The position numbers and the translations under genes are program-made. From Ruminococcaceae bacterium UBA1236 (GTDB taxonomy: Bacteria > Bacillota > Clostridia > Oscillospirales > Acutalibacteraceae): a stretch of 8,787 nucleotides of DNA. The notes under the pieces were generated by a model, which was not told the origin of the DNA, ran no database searches, and saw nothing but the letters and a program-made list of their open reading frames with translations. Positions 1-5,979 of the stretch are shown here, piece after piece. Location of the stretch: assembly GCA_002309055.1 (NCBI GenBank), contig DBWO01000016.1, positions 3,072 through 11,858 of the forward strand. The letters are read 5' to 3'. Positions within the stretch are counted from its first letter, which is position 1; every line of letters begins with the position of its first letter.

Positions 1-1321
1 CCTTAAGGAGAGAGCGTCATTCAGCTGCTCGGATGAAATAATGAACACTCTCGGAAAACTCGTGAGAGTCAGCGACCTTGCAAACTTCTGGTATTTCCCC
101 ACGGACTGCCCGCACAGGGAGAAAAACGGCTGGACGGGCGACGCCGCCGTTTCCGCGGAGCATATGACACTCACCCTGACACCCGAAAAGAGTTACAGAG
201 AGTGGCTTCGCAACATCTGCAAGGCGCAGAATGACAAAGGCGCCCTGCCCGGCATAGTGCCTACGGGCGGCTGGGGCTTCGACTGGGGCAACGGCCCCGC
301 CTGGGACAATGTGCTCTCCGAGCTCTGCTGGCAGATTTACCGCCTCAGGGGCGACCTCACCCCCGCGAAAGAATGCTCGGAGTCGCTTCTGCGCTATCTT
401 TCTTATATAGCCGAAAACAAAAATGAGGACGGGCTTATAGATTTCGGCCTCGGAGACTGGCTGCAGCCCGAAAGAGGCGCGGGCGACCCCATCGCTCCCG
501 TGAGGCTGACAAGCACCGTCATGTCAATGTATATCGCGAATAAGACCGCTTCGCTCTTTGATGCGCTCGGCTACACTCTGCACAGGGATTTCGCCCTCTC
601 GCTCGCCTCATCTCTCAAACAGGCGGTCAGAGAGAACCTAATAGATTTCGGCACCATGACAGTTAAACCGCGCTGTCAGACCTCGCAGGCAATCTGCATT
701 TACTACGATGTTTTTGAAACCGCCGAAAAGCCGCTTGCCGCTAAGGTGCTCAGAAATATAGTCGCAGATGACGGCGACCGCCTTGACTGCGGCATGATAG
801 GCCTGAGGGTTATATTCCACGTGCTCTCGGATTTCGGTTACGGCGAGCTTGCTTATAAGATGATTACGCGCACCGACTACCCCTCCTACGGCATGTTTGT
901 AAGGCAGGGTATGACCTCTCTGCCCGAGGATTTCAGGCGCGACGAAGATTACGATTGGCCGAATTCGCTCAATCACCATTTCTTCGGCGACATCTCAAGC
1001 TGGTTTATTCAGAAGGTAGCGGGCATAAGCGTTAATCCGCGCAATAAATCCGCAAACGATTTTCTCATCCGCCCGGATTTCATCCCCGCTCTCGATTTTG
1101 CCGGGGCGCACTATGACGCGCCCTGCGGCAGGGTGAGCGTAAAGTGGCAGAGAAAAGACGGCGAGGTTATCCTCACCGTCAAGGCCCCCTCAAAGGCGAC
1201 GGGCAATATCCGCATACCCGAGGGATATATGTTAAAAGCGGAAGGCAGAGATTACCGGAGCGATTATCTGCCGCTGAAACCGGGAAAATATATATGTGAA
1301 AAAAGGAAGGGACTTCAATGA
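1..1321 (+). CDS. Alpha-L-rhamnosidase, GH78 family (C-terminal part; 5' end outside window)
   Basis: This is the C-terminal part of a glycoside hydrolase of family 78, which removes terminal alpha-L-rhamnose from plant or microbial glycans by an inverting mechanism. The frame is open from the first complete codon (bases 2-4) with no stop, so the ATG at 41 is an internal methionine: the preceding codons read SFSCSDEI, which matches the usual entry to the GH78 (alpha/alpha)6 barrel. Numbered from that Met, D22, E27 and D34 in DCPHREKNGWTGD match the spacing of rhamnose-contacting acidic residues known in the Bacillus enzyme RhaB (D567, E572, D579). Further GH78-like stretches are GPAWDN, LGDWLQPE and NHHFFGD (residues 311-317). 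The tail after about residue 335 looks like the usual C-terminal beta domain (VSVKWQRKDGEVILTV). GH78 enzymes usually have 700-1,100 residues, so several hundred residues lie upstream. No secretion signal can be judged. It ends in an ATGA overlap with the nitroreductase gene. Confidence 0.9.
   Translation, partial: LKERASFSCSDEIMNTLGKLVRVSDLANFWYFPTDCPHREKNGWTGDAAVSAEHMTLTLTPEKSYREWLRNICKAQNDKGALPGIVPTGGWGFDWGNGPAWDNVLSELCWQIYRLRGDLTPAKECSESLLRYLSYIAENKNEDGLIDFGLGDWLQPERGAGDPIAPVRLTSTVMSMYIANKTASLFDALGYTLHRDFALSLASSLKQAVRENLIDFGTMTVKPRCQTSQAICIYYDVFETAEKPLAAKVLRNIVADDGDRLDCGMIGLRVIFHVLSDFGYGELAYKMITRTDYPSYGMFVRQGMTSLPEDFRRDEDYDWPNSLNHHFFGDISSWFIQKVAGISVNPRNKSANDFLIRPDFIPALDFAGAHYDAPCGRVSVKWQRKDGEVILTVKAPSKATGNIRIPEGYMLKAEGRDYRSDYLPLKPGKYICEKRKGLQ
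1304..1310 (+). promoter_or_regulatory. Shine-Dalgarno site of the nitroreductase gene
   Basis: AGGAAGG lies seven bases before the ATG at 1318, inside the last codons of the GH78 gene. It supports this start, which overlaps the GH78 stop as ATGA, and suggests coupled translation of the two genes. Confidence 0.7.
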
Positions 1322-1842
1322 ACGAAGTAATCAAAGCAATCAAAGAGAGAAGAAGCATCCGTAAATTCAGACCCGATATGCCCGATGAGGCGCTTATTAA
1401 TCAGATTATCGAAGCGGGACTCTATGCCCCGAGCGGAATGAACAAGCAGGGCGCGATTATCCTTGCGGTGACGGATAAGAAAATGCGCGACAAAATCGCG
1501 GACGACAACCGCAAAATCGGCGGCTGGCCCGAGGGCTTTGATCCGTTTTACGGCGCTCCGGTGATACTCATCGTGCTTGCAAAAAAGGATGTTTTCACAT
1601 CCGTGTACGACGGCGCGCTGGTTATGCAGAATCTTATGCTCGCCTCTTATTCTCTCGGGCTCGGCAGCATATGGATTCACCGCGCTAAAGAAGAGTTTGA
1701 AACAGATGAATACAAAAAACTGCTTTCCTCACTCGGCATTGAAGGCGAATGGGAAGGCGTGGGGCACTGCGCTGTCGGCTATGCCGCCTGTGACCTCCCC
1801 GCCCCCGCCCCGAGGCAGGAAAACAGAGTTTTTAAAATCTGA
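1318..1842 (+). CDS. Nitroreductase family protein (FMN-dependent, 174 aa)
   Basis: This is a small soluble flavoenzyme of the nitroreductase fold, which normally works as a homodimer with FMN at the interface and uses NAD(P)H to reduce nitro compounds, quinones or other acceptors. The FMN-phosphate motif RRSIRKF sits at residues 11-17, followed by APSGMNKQ (37-44), the central DGALVMQNLMLAS helix (98-110) and SLGLGSIWIHR (112-122), all typical of the family. At 174 residues it is a compact but complete member and carries no ferredoxin domain. The true substrate cannot be read from sequence. The four-base overlap with the rhamnosidase gene suggests cotranscription, but a shared pathway is not evident. 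The stop codon abuts the stop of the opposite-strand HAD gene, so any terminator must lie inside that gene. The only candidate there is a weak 4-bp hairpin plus T run at 1849-1865. Confidence 0.9.
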   Translation: MNEVIKAIKERRSIRKFRPDMPDEALINQIIEAGLYAPSGMNKQGAIILAVTDKKMRDKIADDNRKIGGWPEGFDPFYGAPVILIVLAKKDVFTSVYDGALVMQNLMLASYSLGLGSIWIHRAKEEFETDEYKKLLSSLGIEGEWEGVGHCAVGYAACDLPAPAPRQENRVFKI

Positions 1843-2478
1843 TTATTCACCGAAAACGGTTTTTTCAATCTCATACATACTTTCACACACCGCCGCGCCC
1901 GAGCGCAGAAGCCGCGAAAGCTTTTCGTGACCGGATGAGAGCAGAATGCAGTCCGTGCCGAGCTCTTTCGCCACTTCGGCATCGTGCTCAAGGTCGCCTA
2001 TGACAAGCGCCCTGCCCGGCTCGTGTGACCCGAGATAATTCCTCGCCCTGTCAATTTTTGATGTGGCGAGGTAATCTTTTGCCCCGAGAATTTCGTCGAA
2101 GTATTCCATCACGCCGTATTTCTCAACATTCGCGATGAGCTGCTCGTTGTTTGACGAGGAGACTATCACCTGCCTGCATCCGCTCGCTGCAAAGCGTTTG
2201 AGCAGGCTCTCGCTGCCTTTTGCGAGCGTGCAGTTCTTAAGATGATAAAGATAACCTTCGTTATACTGCCTTAATATCTCACGGTAGTCCTCTTTTTCAA
2301 GGTCAAACACGCGCCTGTAAAATTTTTCAATCGGAACGCCTATGCAGTCCCTGTATCTGCCGAGATCAAGCGGCATCATGTTTCTCGCATCGAGCATATC
2401 GTTAACGCTCGCGAGCGAGGCGGAAACATCGTCAAGCAGGGTGCCGTTCCAGTCCCATATAATATATTTATAGTCCAT
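1843..2478 (-). CDS. HAD-superfamily hydrolase, phosphoglycolate phosphatase-like (211 aa)
   Basis: This is a haloacid dehalogenase-type hydrolase with a helical C1 cap between motifs I and II, the layout of phosphoglycolate phosphatase and beta-phosphoglucomutase relatives. Motif I is DWNGTLLDD, with the nucleophile at D9; the second acidic residue of the usual DxDGT, which acts as general acid/base in classical phosphatases, is Asn11. Motif II is VIVSSS (serine near 107), motif III is probably K141 in ATSKID, and motif IV is IGDLEHD, with D162 and D166 placed to bind magnesium. The start at 2478 is backed by GGAGG seven bases upstream and by a promoter with a perfect TATAAT. The gene appears monocistronic and runs convergently into the nitroreductase gene with no spacer. 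The substrate is unknown; a small phosphorylated sugar or 2-phosphoglycolate is a family-based guess only. Confidence 0.85.
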   Translation of the reverse strand: MDYKYIIWDWNGTLLDDVSASLASVNDMLDARNMMPLDLGRYRDCIGVPIEKFYRRVFDLEKEDYREILRQYNEGYLYHLKNCTLAKGSESLLKRFAASGCRQVIVSSSNNEQLIANVEKYGVMEYFDEILGAKDYLATSKIDRARNYLGSHEPGRALVIGDLEHDAEVAKELGTDCILLSSGHEKLSRLLRSGAAVCESMYEIEKTVFGE

Positions 2479-2485
2479 TGTTTTT

Positions 2486-2490
2486 CCTCC
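2486..2490 (-). promoter_or_regulatory. Shine-Dalgarno site of the HAD gene
   Basis: On the minus strand, GGAGG is followed by seven bases and then the ATG at 2478-2476. The site is strong and fixes the HAD start. Confidence 0.7.
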
Positions 2491-2504
2491 GGAGTCGCAT
2501 ATAT

Positions 2505-2531
2505 ATTATAACAAAATACAGATTAAATCAA
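2505..2531 (-). promoter_or_regulatory. Probable sigma-A promoter of the HAD gene
   Basis: Read on the minus strand, TATAAT (2510-2505) is a perfect -10 box preceded by TG one base upstream, an extended -10. TTGATT (2531-2526) matches the -35 consensus at four of six positions, but the spacer is only 15 bases. The extended -10 may compensate; alternatively TAATAT (2508-2503) gives a 17-base spacer. Transcription would start near 2498, leaving a leader of about 20 bases. Confidence 0.55.
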
Positions 2532-2533
2532 TA

Positions 2534-2562
2534 TTTACTTTTTTGCGCGATTATGTTAAAAT
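2534..2562 (+). promoter_or_regulatory. Probable sigma-A promoter of the malQ operon
   Basis: TTTACT (2534-2539), a 17-base spacer and TAAAAT (2557-2562) make a good sigma-A promoter. TG at 2554-2555 adds an extended -10. The expected transcription start is near 2569, giving a leader of about 28 bases before the malQ ATG, too short for a riboswitch. The -35 lies only two bases from the -35 of the divergent HAD promoter. I saw no convincing CcpA or LacI-type operator palindrome here. Confidence 0.6.
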
Positions 2563-2596
2563 TTTCGGGATAACGGAAATAAGAAAGGACACGGAT

Positions 2597-4033
2597 ATGA
2601 GAAGACAAAGCGGCATCCTTATGCACGTTTCCTCGCTCTACGGCGACTACTCCGTAGGCAGTTTCGGAAAAAACGCGAAGGATTTTATAGATTTTATTTC
2701 GGAAAACGGTTTTTCCGTGTGGCAGGTGCTTCCGTTCACCCTGCCCGATGACCATAACTCACCCTACAAATCACTTTCCGCCTTTGCCGGAAATCCCTAT
2801 TTTGTGGATATTGACATTCTCAGAGAAGACGGCCTTCTGACCGACGCGGAGGCAGCCTCGGCAAAGCAGAACACGCCCTATTACTGCGAGTTCGAACGCC
2901 TTGCAAAAGAGCGCATTCCCCTTCTCGCAAAGGCATGCGAAAGGTTTAAAGATTGGGATAAAGCCGAAGCCTTTATGGAAAGTCATCCTCACATCGCGAA
3001 CTTCTGCCGTTTTATGGCACTGCGTGAGGAAAACGGAGGCATTCCCTGGCAGGAGTGGAAAAAGGATAAAATAACGCATGACAAAACTCTGCGCCTGTGG
3101 CAGTTTATTCAGTATGAATTCTTCACTCAGTGGGCAGAGATAAAGAAATACGCCGCTTCAAAGGGCGTATCGGTAATAGGAGACATTCCCATCTATGTGA
3201 GCGATGACAGCTGTGATGTGTGGGAAAACAGAAAGATATTCAAGGTAAACAGCAAGGGCTATCCGGATGAAGTGGCCGGTGTGCCGCCCGATTATTTTGC
3301 GGTCGACGGTCAGCTTTGGGGCAACCCCCTTTATGACTGGGACGAACTGAAAAAGACGAATTTTGCCTGGTGGCGCGAGAGAATGGACCATACGCTCGAA
3401 ATGTTTGACGGCGTGCGCATAGACCATTTCAGAGCTATTGAATCCTACTGGTCCGTGCCTTCAGGCGAAAAGACGGCCAAAAACGGCAAATGGATAAAGG
3501 GCCCCGGTATGGATTTTGTAAACGCGATAAAAGAGGGGCACGGGGATAAACTCATAATCGCGGAGGACCTCGGCGACATCACGGACGAGGTGCGCGCCCT
3601 TGTGGATGAAAGCGGCTTCCCCGGCATGCGCATTTTTCAGTTTGCCTTCCTCGGAGACGGCGACAGCCTGCATCAGCCGCACAACTACATAAGAAACAGC
3701 ATTGCCTACACCGGCACTCACGATAATAACACGATTTTCGGCTACCTCTGGGAGTGCAGTGACGATGAAAGGCGCAGGATGCTTGAATACGTAAACTTCC
3801 CGGGCGGCGACTGGGGCAAGGCCTCACCGCTTCTCATAAGAGAGGTGTTCAAATCCGTCAGCCGCCTCGCGGTGATTCCCGTGCAGGATTTCCTTATGTA
3901 CGGCTCGGACACGCGTATAAACACCCCGGGAGTTGCCTCCGGCAACTGGAGCTACAGGGTGACAAAAGAGCAGCTTCTTAACGCGGACAGGGAATTCTTC
4001 AGAAACCTCAACAGGATTTACAGGAGATGGTGA
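2597..4033 (+). CDS. malQ: 4-alpha-glucanotransferase (amylomaltase, GH77)
   Basis: This cytoplasmic enzyme cuts alpha-1,4-glucans and transfers the piece to another glucan or to glucose, lengthening short maltodextrins so that phosphorylase can use them. The protein has 478 residues, matching the compact bacterial form of about 500 residues (Thermus, Aquifex) rather than the roughly 690-residue E. coli form. The catalytic residues of the family are visible: nucleophile D276 in RIDHFR, acid/base E323 in IAEDLGD, and transition-state stabiliser D376 in GTHDNNT. The N-terminus MRRQSGILMHVSSL is typical. I chose the ATG at 2597 over an in-frame TTG at 2543 because AGAAAGGA lies seven bases before it and the TTG falls inside the promoter. 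It is the first gene of a four-gene + strand unit; the next start is one base past its stop. Confidence 0.96.
   Translation: MRRQSGILMHVSSLYGDYSVGSFGKNAKDFIDFISENGFSVWQVLPFTLPDDHNSPYKSLSAFAGNPYFVDIDILREDGLLTDAEAASAKQNTPYYCEFERLAKERIPLLAKACERFKDWDKAEAFMESHPHIANFCRFMALREENGGIPWQEWKKDKITHDKTLRLWQFIQYEFFTQWAEIKKYAASKGVSVIGDIPIYVSDDSCDVWENRKIFKVNSKGYPDEVAGVPPDYFAVDGQLWGNPLYDWDELKKTNFAWWRERMDHTLEMFDGVRIDHFRAIESYWSVPSGEKTAKNGKWIKGPGMDFVNAIKEGHGDKLIIAEDLGDITDEVRALVDESGFPGMRIFQFAFLGDGDSLHQPHNYIRNSIAYTGTHDNNTIFGYLWECSDDERRRMLEYVNFPGGDWGKASPLLIREVFKSVSRLAVIPVQDFLMYGSDTRINTPGVASGNWSYRVTKEQLLNADREFFRNLNRIYRRW
4022..4026 (+). promoter_or_regulatory. Shine-Dalgarno site of the PLP enzyme gene
   Basis: AGGAG within the last codons of malQ lies eight bases before the ATG at 4035, so the ribosome site of the second gene is embedded in the first. 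Confidence 0.65.
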
Positions 4034-4034
4034 T

Positions 4035-5294
4035 ATGGCCTTCTTTGATATAGGCGAGAGAGTTAACGCCCTTTCGGAAAAAGCCCTCTCAAAGGCGAGC
4101 GCGCGTTTTGCGGAGATTGAAGCCATAGGCGAATACAATCAGCAGAAAGTGCTTGCCGCCTTCATAAAAAACAAGGTTGCCGAGGCGGATTTTTCCGGCA
4201 GCACCGGCTATGGATACGGAGACAGAGGCAGAGAGAAACTCGATGCCGTTTACGCCGACGCATTCGGAGCTGAGGACGCGATTGTGCGCCACTCATTCAC
4301 CTGCGGCACACATACTCTCGGTATTGCCCTTTTCGGCATACTGAGACCGGGCGACACAATGCTGTGCGTCACCGGCAAACCCTACGACACAATTCAGCCC
4401 GTTATCGGCATCACGGGGAGCAATATGGGCTCTCTCGCCGATTACGGCGTAAAATATGCGCAGGTTGACCTTGACGAAAACGGAATGCCCGACCTCGCCG
4501 CGATTGAAAGAGCAGTCAGCGGAATAAAGCCGCGAATGGTGTATATTCAGCGCTCAAGGGGCTATTCCTTAAGGCCGAGTCTTTCGGTCAAAGAAATTTC
4601 GGAGATTGCCGCCGTTGCTCACAAAAAAGAGGGCACGGTTGTTATGGTTGACAACTGCTACGGCGAATTCACCGAAAAGACGGAGCCGACCGAAGCGGGC
4701 GCGGACATCATAGCCGGCTCGCTTATCAAAAACGCGGGCGGGTCGATAGCCCGCACAGGCGGTTATATCGCCGGCAAAAGGGACCTCGTTGAGCTCTGCT
4801 CATACAGGGCAACGGTGCCGGGTCTCGGCAAAGAGGTCGGCTGCACCCTAGGCGAAAACCGCAACATGTTTATGGGCATATTCAACGCACCGAATGTTGT
4901 CACATCCGCGCTTAAAACCGCTGTGTTTGCCGCCGCTCTGTTTGAGGAGGCCGGCTTTAAAGTCAGCCCGTCAAGCGATGAGGTCAGGCACGACATAATT
5001 CAGAGCATCTGCCTTGAAAACCCCGAGCGCCTTTGCGCGTTCTGCAGGGGCATACAGTCCGGCGCACCCGTTGACTCCTTTGTTTCGCCCGAGCCATGGG
5101 ATATGCCCGGCTATGACAGCAAGGTGATTATGGCGGCAGGCGCCTTCATAATGGGCTCGTCAATCGAGCTTTCCGCCGACGCTCCTTTAAGGGAGCCCTA
5201 CGCCGTGTGGATGCAGGGCGGAATCAATTTCCCGAGCGGTAAAACGGCCGTTATGCTCGCGGCCGAATCGCTTGACAGAGAGGGGCTGCTTTGA
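4035..5294 (+). CDS. PLP-dependent 'methionine gamma-lyase family' protein (YnbB / aluminium-resistance type)
   Basis: This 419-residue protein belongs to the fold-type I PLP family often labelled 'aluminium resistance protein' or 'methionine gamma-lyase family' (Bacillus YnbB type). Family marks are STGYGYGDRGREKLD (56-70), SFTCGTHTLGIALFG (87-101) and a GDTMLCVTGKPYDT segment (106-119). D206 in MVDNCYGEF is placed to pair with the pyridine nitrogen of PLP, and K232 in SLIKNAGGSIA is the expected Schiff-base lysine. The length and both PLP residues suggest an intact enzyme. Homology to cystathionine/methionine gamma-lyases supports a sulfur amino-acid or related beta/gamma-elimination, but the family's true reaction is poorly established, so I give no specific substrate. 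It lies one base after malQ and its TGA overlaps the next ATG, so it is probably cotranscribed with a glucan enzyme to which it has no obvious link. Confidence 0.88.
   Translation: MAFFDIGERVNALSEKALSKASARFAEIEAIGEYNQQKVLAAFIKNKVAEADFSGSTGYGYGDRGREKLDAVYADAFGAEDAIVRHSFTCGTHTLGIALFGILRPGDTMLCVTGKPYDTIQPVIGITGSNMGSLADYGVKYAQVDLDENGMPDLAAIERAVSGIKPRMVYIQRSRGYSLRPSLSVKEISEIAAVAHKKEGTVVMVDNCYGEFTEKTEPTEAGADIIAGSLIKNAGGSIARTGGYIAGKRDLVELCSYRATVPGLGKEVGCTLGENRNMFMGIFNAPNVVTSALKTAVFAAALFEEAGFKVSPSSDEVRHDIIQSICLENPERLCAFCRGIQSGAPVDSFVSPEPWDMPGYDSKVIMAAGAFIMGSSIELSADAPLREPYAVWMQGGINFPSGKTAVMLAAESLDREGLL
5279..5285 (+). promoter_or_regulatory. Shine-Dalgarno site deciding the DUF2461 start
   Basis: AGAGGGG is eight bases before the ATG at 5294 but only five before an in-frame TTG at 5291. 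Spacing and codon type both favour the ATG, which overlaps the previous stop as TGATG. Confidence 0.55.
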
Positions 5295-5977
5295 TGCAAT
5301 ATGACGGAATAAGCAGAGAATCGCTTTTTCTGCTGGCAGACAACAGATTCAGAGACTCGCGCGATTTTTACGAAGCGCATAAAGAAGAAATCAAATCAGG
5401 GGTAATAGTGCCGATGAGGCAGATTGCAGGCGAAATCGGCGCGGAGCTGCTTGAGCTTGACCCCGTTATTAATGCGAACCCTGTTAAAATGGTTTCGAGA
5501 ATCAGAAGAGACACAAGATATACCAAAGACAAGGCGCTTTACCGCGAAAATGTCTGGATAATGTTTATGCGCGACAAACATCAGTGGGAGGGCTATCCCT
5601 GTTTCTGGTTTGAGGTTACACCCTCAAACTATTCGCTCGGTATCGGCTTTTTCGGTGACGGAGCGGCGCTTATGCAGAATTTCAGGAAAGCAATCCGTGA
5701 AAACACCGCCGAATTCAGAGCCGCCGTGCGCAAGTGTGAGAAAACGGGCGCGGAGCTTTTCGGCAGAGAATATAAGCGCATGCCTGCGGACTGCCCCAAG
5801 GGTATGGAGCCGTATTATATAAAGAAGAGCTTCGGCTTTATCGCATACAGCGGCGAACTTGACGAACTTGCGGATGAAAGAATAATTGAAATAATCCGCG
5901 GATACTACAAGGCGTTTTCGCCGATGTATTCCTTCCTTCTCGGCGTATCCGACGAAACATTCGCTAAAGGAGAATGA
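5294..5977 (+). CDS. DUF2461 family protein (227 aa)
   Basis: The protein resembles the DUF2461 family (TIGR02453 type), widespread in bacteria and without a settled function. Visible marks are an N-terminal FLLADNRFRDSRDFYEAHK (12-30), which corresponds to the family's opening 'L..N..R..F...k..Y' pattern, and the basic centre SRIRRDTRYTKDKALY (68-83), followed by a stretch rich in aromatic residues (EGYPCFWFEV) and a glycine-rich segment GIGFFGDG. No signal peptide or membrane segment is evident, so it is probably cytoplasmic. The ATG at 5294 shares one base with the preceding TGA, and its own stop at 5975-5977 runs into the start region of the mutase gene, so it sits in the middle of a coupled operon. 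The context does not reveal a function. Confidence 0.85.
   Translation: MQYDGISRESLFLLADNRFRDSRDFYEAHKEEIKSGVIVPMRQIAGEIGAELLELDPVINANPVKMVSRIRRDTRYTKDKALYRENVWIMFMRDKHQWEGYPCFWFEVTPSNYSLGIGFFGDGAALMQNFRKAIRENTAEFRAAVRKCEKTGAELFGREYKRMPADCPKGMEPYYIKKSFGFIAYSGELDELADERIIEIIRGYYKAFSPMYSFLLGVSDETFAKGE
5968..5972 (+). promoter_or_regulatory. Shine-Dalgarno site deciding the mutase start
   Basis: AGGAG lies seven bases before the ATG at 5980 but only one base before the ATG at 5974. The second ATG is therefore the likely start, two codons downstream of the longest frame. Confidence 0.65.
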
Positions 5978-5979
5978 TT

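Noticed and set aside
1849..1865. Hairpin ACCG-AAAA-CGGT followed by six T bases as a nitroreductase terminator
   Set aside because: The stem is only 4 bp and the tract lies inside the HAD coding sequence, so it is too weak to list as a terminator.
2543..2596. In-frame TTG that would lengthen MalQ by 18 residues
   Set aside because: It lies in the -35/-10 spacer of the promoter, has no ribosome site, and the added residues do not resemble MalQ; the ATG at 2597 has a well-placed site and the typical N-terminus.
2479..2596. Catabolite-repression (cre) or LacI-type operator near the malQ promoter
   Set aside because: No palindrome matching the cre consensus was found; GATTAAATC and the AT repeats are imperfect and expected in an A/T-rich promoter.
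5291..5293. TTG start for the DUF2461 gene
   Set aside because: The next codon is an ATG with better Shine-Dalgarno spacing and a TGATG overlap.
5974..5979. ATG at 5974 as the mutase start (ATGA overlap)
   Set aside because: The AGGAG site would be one base away; the ATG at 5980 has seven-base spacing.
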